DNA of 54,455 bases from assembly GCA_001298555.1 (NCBI GenBank), contig LJCW01000318.1:1-54455 (forward strand). Reading direction: 5' to 3'. The notes beneath the pieces are model-generated. The model was not told the DNA's origin. It saw nothing but the letters and a program-made list of their open reading frames with translations, and made no database searches. Numbering within the stretch: the stretch's first letter is position 1; every line of letters begins with the position of its first letter. Shown here one piece after another: positions 16,290-23,119 of the stretch. The stretch is from Actinobacteria bacterium OV450 (GTDB lineage Bacteria > Actinomycetota > Actinomycetes > Streptomycetales > Streptomycetaceae). The position numbers and the translations under genes are program-made.

Positions 16290-17350
16290 CGCGCGGCTCT
16301 CGCGGATGTGCCGGCGCGGGGCAGTACTCCCAGGCCGCCGCGCGGGGCGGGGCGTACGGTGCCGTCGGCGCCGCCGATCCCCTCCCACGGGTCGTCGGCG
16401 AGGAGCAGGTGGCCGTCCAGATCGACCCAGCGGGCCCGGTCGACCAGGTGGACGGCGGGTGCGATGCCGAGCGAACTGGCGGTGAGGCAGCCGAGCATGA
16501 GGTCGGTGCCGCTGCCGCTCAGGACGGTGTGGATGCGCAGTGCGGCCCGTACGCCGCCGCACTTGGCGAGTTTGACGTTGACCCCGTGGACCCGGCCGGC
16601 GAGCGCTGCGGCGTCCTCGTAGGAGACGGCGTCCTCGTCGGCGATCACCGGGATCGGGGAGGCCGCGGCGACGCGGGCCAGGGCCTCGGGCCGGCCTGCC
16701 GCGATGGGCTGTTCCACGGCGGTGACGCCGAGGGCGGCGAAGCGCGGCAGCAGTTCGCACGCCTGTCGTTCGCTCCATGCGCCGTTGGGGTCGAGCAGCA
16801 GCGCAGCGGCGGGTGCGCCCTCGCGCACGGCCTGGGTCCGGGCGAGGTCGTCGGCCGGGTCGGGCGAGCCTGCCTTGACCTTCAGGACGGTGAATCCCGC
16901 CGCGGCGAGCCGGACGGCCTGGGCGGCGGCGGGGACCGGGGCGACGATGCCGATGGTGCGGGCCGTGGCCGCCGACGCAGGCCTGGGGTTGCCGAGCATC
17001 TGGTGCGCGGGCTCTCCGGCCCGCTTGCCGGTGAGGTCCAGTACGGCGGCCTCGATCGCGGCGAGCACTCCGGCGGGCAGGCCGGCGCCGACCGGGCCCG
17101 CGGGAGCGAGCTCGTTCCAGGCCGTCTCGGGATCCGGCAGGCGCGCGACCGCGGGGCGCACGGCGCTCAGGTGGCGCAGGATGCGCTCGGTGCGCAGCCC
17201 GAGGTACTCGCTGCTGACGACCTCTCCCCAGCCGCGCAGGCCGCCGTGTTCCAGCGAGACCCAGACGGCGTCGCGGCGGGCCATCACGGAGCGGGAGATG
17301 CGCAGGGGCTCCGCCAGTTCCAATGAGGCGGTCTGCCAGGTCAGCCTCAT
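16286..17350 (-). CDS. Enolase-superfamily enzyme, dipeptide-epimerase-like
   Basis: A 354-residue member of the muconate-lactonizing-enzyme subgroup. The capping domain (about 1-120) and barrel are complete. The barrel shows the KxK pair (LKVKAG, K157/K159), metal ligands D187 (LLDPNGAW), E213 (AVEQP) and D238 (IADED), and the distal lysine motif NVKLAKCGG at 258-266. These features and the length match L-Ala-D/L-Glu epimerase relatives, which invert a stereocentre in dipeptides or amino-acid derivatives. It is coupled to the PLP enzyme upstream by an ATGA overlap and to the exporter remnant downstream by GTGA. In this operon it probably epimerises or cyclises the peptide product (inference). 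Confidence 0.85.
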   Translation of the reverse strand: MRLTWQTASLELAEPLRISRSVMARRDAVWVSLEHGGLRGWGEVVSSEYLGLRTERILRHLSAVRPAVARLPDPETAWNELAPAGPVGAGLPAGVLAAIEAAVLDLTGKRAGEPAHQMLGNPRPASAATARTIGIVAPVPAAAQAVRLAAAGFTVLKVKAGSPDPADDLARTQAVREGAPAAALLLDPNGAWSERQACELLPRFAALGVTAVEQPIAAGRPEALARVAAASPIPVIADEDAVSYEDAAALAGRVHGVNVKLAKCGGVRAALRIHTVLSGSGTDLMLGCLTASSLGIAPAVHLVDRARWVDLDGHLLLADDPWEGIGGADGTVRPAPRGGLGVLPRAGTSARAAR

Positions 17351-18462
17351 ACGGCACCCCCAGGAACCGGAACGCGGCCGGCGGCGGATGCGCCGACGGG
17401 GTCGACAACGGTGCGGCAGCGAACCCAGCCGAAGGCCTCGGCCGTGTGCGGGTGCGAGATCTCCAGCGGACGGGTGGCCACCGGGGTGGTGGTCAGTCCG
17501 TGGGCGAGGCAGTAGTCGTCGTCGTACACGGTCCCGAGGTAGCGGTGCGGCCCGTCGGGGAAGACGGTGGCCACGACCGCGCCGGGCTGGGCCCCGGCCG
17601 CCCATGCGGAGACGAGGGCGACGGCACCGGTGCTCCAGCCGCCGCTGACGAAGCTGCCGCGGGCGAGCCGGCGGCAGGCGTCGACGGCCTCGGCGGGGCC
17701 CACCCAGTGCACCTCGTCGAACACGCCGTGACGGACGTTGCCGGGGTGGATGCTGCTGCCGAGTCCGCGCATCAGGCGCGGCCGGGCGGGCTGGCCGAAG
17801 ATGGCGGAGCCGACGGAGTCGACGCCGATGACCTTCAGCCGGGGCCAGCGGCGGCGCAGCGGGCCGACCAGACCGGCGCTGTGCCCGCCGGTGCCCACGC
17901 TGCACACCAGGACGTCCAGGTGGTCGAGCTGGCCGATCAGTTCCGCGGCCATCGCCCGGTAGCCCGCCGGGTTGTCGGGATTGTTGTACTGGTCGGGCCA
18001 GTAGGCCCCCTCGGTGTGGGCCAGGACCTCGCGCAGCCGGCTGATGCGCGCCGCCTGCCAGCCCCCCTGGGCGGCCGGACGGTCCACGAGCTCCAGCCGC
18101 GCGCCGTACGTGCGCAGCAGCTGCCGCATCGAGGGTTCGAGTTCGGTGTCGCCGACGAGGACGACCGGGTGGCCGAGGGTCTGTCCGGCGAAGGCCAGGC
18201 CGATGCCCATGGTGCCGGAGGTGGACTCCACGACCGGGGCACCGGGTCGCAGTTCGCCGCGTCGGCGGGCGCCGGTGAGCATGGACATCGCGGCGCGGGC
18301 CTTCATCCCTCCGGCGCTGAGGCATTCGAGCTTGGCCCAGAATCCGGGGTGCCGGTGGGGCAGGTCGGTGCGGATGCGGGCGACGGGTGTGCGCCCGATC
18401 AGGGCCAGGAGATCGGGGTTGGCGTCGGCGGGGGCCCTGCCCTCGGGCGGAGCGAGAGTCAT
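17347..18462 (-). CDS. Cysteine-synthase-fold PLP enzyme (SbnA-like)
   Basis: 371 residues, fold-type II PLP family. The Schiff-base lysine is K54 (LSAGGMKARAA), the substrate-carboxylate loop is STSGTMGIG (80-88), and the phosphate-binding loop is VGTGGHSAG (187-195). The sequence is closer to the diaminopropionate-forming SbnA/cysteine-synthase-like group than to true CysK: it lacks the usual NPxxSxKDR context around the lysine. It would perform a beta-replacement on an activated serine, giving for example a 2,3-diaminopropionate derivative. SbnB, the dehydrogenase partner of SbnA, is not in the window. ATGA overlaps bind it to both neighbours, so stoichiometric co-translation is expected. 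Confidence 0.82.
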   Translation of the reverse strand: MTLAPPEGRAPADANPDLLALIGRTPVARIRTDLPHRHPGFWAKLECLSAGGMKARAAMSMLTGARRRGELRPGAPVVESTSGTMGIGLAFAGQTLGHPVVLVGDTELEPSMRQLLRTYGARLELVDRPAAQGGWQAARISRLREVLAHTEGAYWPDQYNNPDNPAGYRAMAAELIGQLDHLDVLVCSVGTGGHSAGLVGPLRRRWPRLKVIGVDSVGSAIFGQPARPRLMRGLGSSIHPGNVRHGVFDEVHWVGPAEAVDACRRLARGSFVSGGWSTGAVALVSAWAAGAQPGAVVATVFPDGPHRYLGTVYDDDYCLAHGLTTTPVATRPLEISHPHTAEAFGWVRCRTVVDPVGASAAGRVPVPGGAV

Positions 18463-19352
18463 GCACGGTCTCCGTAGCGGTGGATGGTTCCCGGGCCGCC
18501 GTCGAGCCAGAAGAACGGGTACGGCTCGGCGGACACGGCGCTCACCCCGGCTCCGAGGAAGCGGGGCAGGACGGCGCTGCCGGTCTGGGCGAACATCACG
18601 AGGGGCTTGTCCGTGCCGGCGGCATGGTCGAGCAGGGCTTGGAAGGTGCCATTGCCGAGGGTCATGCCGGAGGCGAGGATCGCCCCGCAGTGCTCCAGAC
18701 CGTCGGCCGTGTCGGTCAGGACGGGCTCGCCCCACTCGGTGGTGCCGCCCTTGAGATCGCACGGCAGGTAGTCGAGGCCGCGCGCACGCAGCTGCTCCAG
18801 GAGGGAGTTGACGACGCCGACCACCAGGACCGGGCGGCGCTCGCCGGACCGGGAGGCGTATGCGGGCAGCAGGTCGACGACCGCACGGGCCCGTGCCCGC
18901 GAACGGCTCAGCGAACTGCCGGCCGGCAGGGGGTAGGGGCGGGCACCGTTCTCCGGCGCGTGCGGGCGTGCGTGGGCCAGGTGGGCGTCGAGGGCCGCGA
19001 TCCGCACCGCCGGCAGGGGATGGCCGAGCAGGTCGGCGACGGTGGCGCCCACGCAGTCTTCGAGGGCCCCGTCGGGCAGCGCCCCGGGCTCCACGGCGCA
19101 GGATCCGACGGCCGCGTCCAGGCGCAGGCTGAGCACCTCGTTGCGGTAGCCGCGGGCGCGGCCCTCGTGGCGGACGGCCTGGGAGGTGGTGAACGCGAGC
19201 GAGATCCGCGCACGGGCCGGGTCGGAGCCGTACGCCCCGGCGCGGACCAGGGCGAAGAGCTGGTCCACGGTCCGGACGACAGGGTCTGCGCCTGCCCGCT
19301 CGTGCGCCCGGAGCCCTTCGGTTTCCAGCGTGTGCAGGGCAGGCGGGGTCAC
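18459..19352 (-). CDS. DUF4213/DUF364 'heavy-metal chelation' domain protein
   Basis: 297 residues. The N-terminal half resembles DUF4213 and the C-terminal half DUF364 (Rossmann-like; VLVVGVVNSLLEQLRARGLDY, then GAILASGMTLGNGTFQALLDH). Proteins of this group are described as putative heavy-metal chelation proteins from a crystal structure, and their chemistry is unproven. No signal peptide or membrane segment is present, so it is cytoplasmic. The gene overlaps both neighbours by 4 bp. In a biosynthetic operon it could bind the metal or a precursor, or act on a ligand produced by the other enzymes. Confidence 0.75.
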   Translation of the reverse strand: MTPPALHTLETEGLRAHERAGADPVVRTVDQLFALVRAGAYGSDPARARISLAFTTSQAVRHEGRARGYRNEVLSLRLDAAVGSCAVEPGALPDGALEDCVGATVADLLGHPLPAVRIAALDAHLAHARPHAPENGARPYPLPAGSSLSRSRARARAVVDLLPAYASRSGERRPVLVVGVVNSLLEQLRARGLDYLPCDLKGGTTEWGEPVLTDTADGLEHCGAILASGMTLGNGTFQALLDHAAGTDKPLVMFAQTGSAVLPRFLGAGVSAVSAEPYPFFWLDGGPGTIHRYGDRA

Positions 19353-20623
19353 GCGGGCACCGCCGCGGAAGGCTCGTAACAGGGGCGCAGTCCGGCGAGC
19401 AGCCGCTCGGCAGCGGCGCGGGCACCACCGCCCTCGGTGTCGGCGGTCATGACGTGGCCGAGGTACTCGTTGTTGCTGGTGGCGGCCCGTACCGTGCGGC
19501 CCGGTCCGGCGAGGGTGAGCTCCAGGACCTCGGGGCGGGCGCGGACGGCTTCCGCCCCCTCGATGGCGGCGAGGGTGCCTGTGGTGTCGGGCAGGAGGAA
19601 GGCGATGGCGGCACTGCGCACGCCCGTCGCTCGCGGTGCGAGGTCGGGCTCGCGCCCGAGGGCCACGTCCACACAGGCGGTGGCCAGGTCGACGCCTGTG
19701 ACGTGGCGGACCAGTTCGGTGATGCGGTTGCCGGCCGGGCTGGGGTTGACCTCGACCAGCCGGGGTCCGTCGGGCGTCAGTTTGATCTCGGTGTGGCAGA
19801 CGACCTGGTCCAGACCCAGTGCCCTGACCGCCCGCAGCGCGGTCTCGGCGGCCTCGGACGCCAGGGCCGCCTCGATCCCGGCCGGGAACATGTGGCCGGT
19901 CTCGATGAAGGCGGGCGCCCCGCCGATGCTCTTGTCGGTGACGCCCACGACGTGGGTGGCGCCGCCGAAGGAGACGGTCTCCACGCTGACTTCGGGGCCG
20001 ACCAGCAACTCTTCGAGCAGGATCACCGGCGCGCGGTCCTGGCCGCGGGCGTTGACCGGGAACCCGGCCAGGTCCTGGCAGGCGAGCTCCAGTTCACGCT
20101 CGTCGCGCACCGCGCGGACGAGCATGCCCGCACACAGGTCCACCGGCTTCACGACGAGCGGGTAGCCGATCCCGCGGGCGGCGGCAGCAGCCTCCCCGAC
20201 TCCCTCGCAGAGCGCGAACCGCGGTCCGGCGACCCCCGCTTGGGCGAGTGCGCGGCGCGTCAGGTCCTTGCGGCACGCCGCCTCGACGGCCTCCGGGGCA
20301 GGACCGGGAAGGCCCAGCCGCCGGGCGGTGCGGGCCACCGCCGGCAGGTAGTAGTCGCACGAGGAGACCACGCCGTCGAAGCCGAGGACGGCGTGCAGGC
20401 CCTCGATCCGGTCGAGGAGGGCCCCCGTGTCGTTGGTGTCCCCCGTGATGACGTCGCGGGCCGTGAGCAGCGGGTGCGGCCCCTCCCCCGCCGGGGCTGA
20501 GCGCAGGTAGTGGTGCAGGTCGCGGGTGAGGAACGTGAACTCGTGCCCCTCCTCCCGGATCGCCCCGGGCAGCAGCCCGCTCATCGACCCCACCCAGCTT
20601 TCGATCACCAGCAGATGTCCCAC
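19349..20623 (-). CDS. ATP-grasp carboxylate-amine ligase
   Basis: The 424-residue protein has the pre-ATP-grasp N-terminal domain (MGHLLVIESWVGSMSGLLPG onward), the ATP-grasp core (GYPLVVKPVDLCAGMLVRAV near 175-195, VILLEELLVGPEVSVETVS near 222-241) and the metal-binding end DGPRLVEVNPSPAGNRI near 305-323. Such ligases couple an amino acid to a carboxylate through an acyl-phosphate, as in carnosine-type, dapdiamide or vibrioferrin-type pathways. It is the first gene of the operon, 40 bp from a clear -10/-35 promoter with an overlapping Zur-like box. The ATG at 20623 follows a purine-rich sequence and begins a standard Rossmann-like strand. Its substrates cannot be read from the sequence. Confidence 0.85.
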   Translation of the reverse strand: MGHLLVIESWVGSMSGLLPGAIREEGHEFTFLTRDLHHYLRSAPAGEGPHPLLTARDVITGDTNDTGALLDRIEGLHAVLGFDGVVSSCDYYLPAVARTARRLGLPGPAPEAVEAACRKDLTRRALAQAGVAGPRFALCEGVGEAAAAARGIGYPLVVKPVDLCAGMLVRAVRDERELELACQDLAGFPVNARGQDRAPVILLEELLVGPEVSVETVSFGGATHVVGVTDKSIGGAPAFIETGHMFPAGIEAALASEAAETALRAVRALGLDQVVCHTEIKLTPDGPRLVEVNPSPAGNRITELVRHVTGVDLATACVDVALGREPDLAPRATGVRSAAIAFLLPDTTGTLAAIEGAEAVRARPEVLELTLAGPGRTVRAATSNNEYLGHVMTADTEGGGARAAAERLLAGLRPCYEPSAAVPA

Positions 20624-20662
20624 CGGGCTTCCTCCCAGACTGCCGTCGGCTCTGTGCGACGC

Positions 20663-20691
20663 ACGCTATCGGAAATCGTTTTCATTTCCAA
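20663..20691 (-). promoter_or_regulatory. Promoter of the ATP-grasp operon
   Basis: Reading the minus strand, TTGGAA (20691-20686) and TAGCGT (20668-20663) are separated by exactly 17 bp and lie 40 bp before the ATP-grasp start codon. This is a near-consensus vegetative -35/-10 pair in a locally AT-rich island. The spacer contains the Zur-like dyad, ideal for repression by occlusion of RNA polymerase. Confidence 0.65.
20670..20689. promoter_or_regulatory. Zur/Fur-family box within the promoter spacer
   Basis: GGAAAT-N7-ATTTCC is a perfect inverted repeat (20671-20689). On the minus strand the 15-mer TGAAAACGATTTCCG (20684-20670) matches the actinobacterial Zur 7-1-7 pattern TGAAAATGATTTTCA at 12 of 15 positions. 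It does not resemble the Streptomyces iron box of DmdR/IdeR (TTAGGTTAGGCT-type). The neighbourhood includes rpsR2 and cobW remnants, which are classical Zur targets, so zinc rather than iron is the better guess. Confidence 0.6.
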
Positions 20692-20828
20692 TTGACGACT
20701 TTGGCGTGCCCGATGCCGCCGAGAACCAGCCCGACGGCCACGGCCGCTGACGCAGCACCCGCGCGGGGCAGTCGAGCAGCGGCGGCCCTGTGGCACCGCT
20801 GACCGACCGCCGGATCACCCGTGGACGC

Positions 20829-21072
20829 TCAGCGGCTCGCGTAGGGCAGCAGGGCCATCTCCCGGGCGTTCTTGACGGCGGTGGCGAGGTCCCGCTGCTG
20901 CTGCACCGTCACGCGCGTGACGCGGCGGCTGCGGATCTTCCCCCGGTCGGAGATGAACTTCCGCAGCAGGTCGGTGTCCTTGCAGCCGATGGAGGTGATC
21001 CCGGCAACGCCGGGGGGGTTGGGCCGGGACTTCACGGGCTTGCGGGGGTGCGGGGTGCGGGGTGCGGGCCAT
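20829..21072 (-). pseudogene. rpsR2: Zinc-independent 30S ribosomal protein S18 paralogue, frameshifted by a 7-bp repeat
   Basis: A strong AAGGAGG ribosome-binding site lies 7 nt before the ATG at 21072. The body of S18 ([20 protein letters not shown], then [20 protein letters not shown]) is intact from 21035 to the stop at 20829. However, the ATG is out of frame with it because CGCACCC occurs three times at 21066-21046. With two copies the frame is continuous and reads [20 protein letters not shown]. The Cys-X2-Cys zinc site of housekeeping S18 is absent, so this is the zinc-free C-minus form that replaces it during zinc starvation. Translation from the GTG at 21035 could still give a 68-residue product lacking 11 residues, but it has no ribosome-binding site. 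Confidence 0.85.
21046..21066. repeat. Three 7-bp copies of CGCACCC causing the S18 frameshift
   Basis: Three perfect head-to-tail copies (minus strand) directly follow codon 2 of the S18 paralogue. Each gained or lost copy changes the reading frame, giving a potential on/off switch. Two copies would be in frame. Confidence 0.85.
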
Positions 21073-21134
21073 GGTGGCGCCTCCTTGCTGTGATCGTTCG
21101 GTTTCGTCGGGCCGTTCAGCCGCCGGGGCGGGGG

Positions 21135-21290
21135 TCAGGCTGCGTCGAGGAGGGAGTCGAAGGCTGCGGGCAGCCCCTTCCAGGCCTAGCGCCCCGCCGT
21201 GTACTCCGCGTCCGTGAGCAGGCACGAGTCGAGGAGCCGCTCCAGCCCGTCCCGGTCGAGACCGTCCCGGCTGCGGCGCCCAGGGAAAAG
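21135..21290 (-). pseudogene. 3' remnant of a CobW-family GTPase gene
   Basis: About 50 codons match the far C-terminus of Zur-regulated CobW/YciC proteins in actinobacteria: DGLDRDGLERLLDSCLLTDAE then, after an in-frame TAG at 21188-21186, AWKGLPAAFDSLLDAA and a TGA at 21137-21135. No N-terminal GTPase domain (Walker A, CxCC motif) is present upstream; the sequence changes to unrelated DNA near 21300. The remnant lies 63 bp before the S18 paralogue's ATG on the same strand, so the original cobW-rpsR2 operon has lost its first gene and its promoter. The stop inside the remnant confirms that it is not functional. Confidence 0.65.
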
Positions 21291-21450
21291 GGACCCTCTG
21301 GGGTGTGACGCTCTCCTGGCCCGCACCGCCGACTGTGAGCCGCACCTCCGACTCGCGCCTTTTGACGACCAGAATTTGCTGCCGCGTGTATTAGGATCCG
21401 CCACTGAAATCACTTGATCGACGTTGCTCACCCCACCGATAGGAGTCCCG

Positions 21451-21747
21451 ATGATCGGCATGCTCGTGACTTTCACGCAGAGCGACAAGTTCGATCGTTC
21501 AACGGTCGCAAAGATCGCCGGTGAACTCCGCGCACCGTTCGAAGGCATGGCCGGCCTTCGCTTCAAGAGCTTCATGGTCGACGAAGACGGCGGTCGGGCA
21601 AGAAACTTCTACGTATGGGATGACGAGGAGAAAGGCCGATCCTTCTTCACGGAGGAGCTCATCGAGAAGGTGACGGGGATTTATGGCGCCGCGCCCGAAA
21701 TTGAATACCTCGACATCGTGGGCTTCGTCGACAACTCTGCCGGCTGA
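21451..21747 (+). CDS. Small ferredoxin-like-fold protein (YdhR/antibiotic-monooxygenase type)
   Basis: 98 residues from the ATG at 21451, with AGGAG 5 nt upstream; the longer frame start at 21424 has no such site. The pattern MIGMLVTFTQSD, a helix (AKIAGELRAPFEGMAGLRFK), FMVDEDGGRARNFYVWDDEE, helix, then EIEYLDIVGFVDN suggests a dimeric alpha-beta barrel like YdhR and quinol-type monooxygenases. Codon use is less GC-biased than in neighbours (CGTTCAACG, AAGAAAT-like codons), and the gene sits where the front of cobW was lost, so it may have arrived with the insertion or rearrangement that truncated cobW. No catalytic residues are known for this group. It is not operonic. Confidence 0.65.
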   Translation: MIGMLVTFTQSDKFDRSTVAKIAGELRAPFEGMAGLRFKSFMVDEDGGRARNFYVWDDEEKGRSFFTEELIEKVTGIYGAAPEIEYLDIVGFVDNSAG

Positions 21748-21859
21748 GTCTCAACGAGGCCGTCGCACAATACGTCCTGGGCGTATCCGGGCGTTCCGAC
21801 AACGCAGCGAGGTGCCGTAGCCGACGTCGCGCGCTCGCCGGGGATTACGGGACAGCCCT

Positions 21860-22981
21860 TTAGACAGCGTGGTCGTCCTCCAGCATGTGGCGTCGTTCCT
21901 GTTCGCGCTTGGAATAGGCGGCCGCCCGGATGGCCTCGTCGCTCTCCAAGCCGGAGCCCAGCGCGCCGCCCACTGTCGCAGTCGAAGCGACGAACCACGA
22001 CAACGTCCAGTAGTCCGTTGTGTCCAGCGGTTCTCGTGTCATGGAAGCGAACACCTGGTCGTTGAGGATGAACAGCGCCCACACCACGTTGATGAGCAGC
22101 AAACCCACGTAGCAGACCAGCACCCCGATGCCTACGGTCAGGACCGTGGACGCGTTGTAGAGCCTCGCCTTCTGCCGCGCCTCCGGCGAACCCTCGGCCG
22201 AGCGATGCCACAGCTCCGCGTCCACGATCAGCCAGCCGATCATGAGCGCGACGGAGCCGACCATGGCGATCACGAGGCGCGGTGTGCTCAGGGCCTCGGC
22301 GAGGGTCCAGACGGTGGAGTTCACGGTGGCGACCGCTCCCGTGGCGAGTGCGGCCGCCAGAGCTTTCGACAGCCCCGGCACCAAGCGCCAAGGCCGGTTG
22401 GCGCGGACCATACCGAGGAGCACCCGTAGGTAACCGCGTGGCCCGCTGACGACGTACCGCAGGTCGGCGGTCTCCTCCTCACCGATCTGGCCCGGATGAA
22501 CGGGTGTGAGACGACCGGCGAACGGCCCCGGATGCCGCTGCCTGCGCGGAGCCTCCTCGACACCGGCGTTCCGCGGACCCGCCAAGCCGAGCACGGCTTC
22601 TTCCACGGCCCGCCGGGCCCTCGTCTGCAGGCGCAGACCCCCCAGAGAAGGAAGCGAGAGCAGCGCCAACCCGTGTTCGTGACTCAGGTCCACAACGACC
22701 TTGTGCCCGTGTGAGTGCAGCGGAAGGTCGGTGAGGGCCACGATGATGTCCCAGTCCTCCGCACTTCCGCGGTCCATGATCCGGCGCATCAAGGTGCGCG
22801 GGTCCTCGGTCCCCGCGGTGAAGGGCTCACTGATCACCTTGACGTCGAACCGCTGTCCCTGGCCCGACTTCTCGGCGAGCCGAGTGGAAAGTCCCCGGGC
22901 CATGCGCTGCGCGATTTCCGTCGGCGCGTCCGGATCCGCAAGAAGGGCTACGACCGTAGCGTCCTGGGGCGACGTATGCAT
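21860..22981 (-). CDS. Unknown protein with cytosolic N-domain and four to five membrane helices
   Basis: 373 residues starting at the ATG at 22981, which has GAAGGG 7 nt upstream; a GTG at 23011 would add ten residues and has no such site. The N-terminal 170 residues look like an alpha/beta domain (ATVVALLADPDAPTEIAQRM; DWDIIVALTDLPLH) and end in a basic linker. Hydrophobic helices follow at about 205-235, 245-270, 300-325 and 350-370, with a polar loop GSPEARQKARLYNAST between. The C-terminus is a charged cytosolic tail (KREQERRHMLEDDHAV). I do not recognise the family. It is monocistronic, between the small monooxygenase-like gene and the redox cluster. Confidence 0.7.
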   Translation of the reverse strand: MHTSPQDATVVALLADPDAPTEIAQRMARGLSTRLAEKSGQGQRFDVKVISEPFTAGTEDPRTLMRRIMDRGSAEDWDIIVALTDLPLHSHGHKVVVDLSHEHGLALLSLPSLGGLRLQTRARRAVEEAVLGLAGPRNAGVEEAPRRQRHPGPFAGRLTPVHPGQIGEEETADLRYVVSGPRGYLRVLLGMVRANRPWRLVPGLSKALAAALATGAVATVNSTVWTLAEALSTPRLVIAMVGSVALMIGWLIVDAELWHRSAEGSPEARQKARLYNASTVLTVGIGVLVCYVGLLLINVVWALFILNDQVFASMTREPLDTTDYWTLSWFVASTATVGGALGSGLESDEAIRAAAYSKREQERRHMLEDDHAV

Positions 22982-23119
22982 GACCCGACCCTTCTCGTCG
23001 GCTACCGCCACGATCGCAGGTGCCCACAGGATGCCCTCGCGGCGACGTCGGCACTCCGCGCGACACGCTGTCCCCTCGCCGGCAGGTGCGGACGATGTTG
23101 CCTGCTCTCCCCCGCCCGG

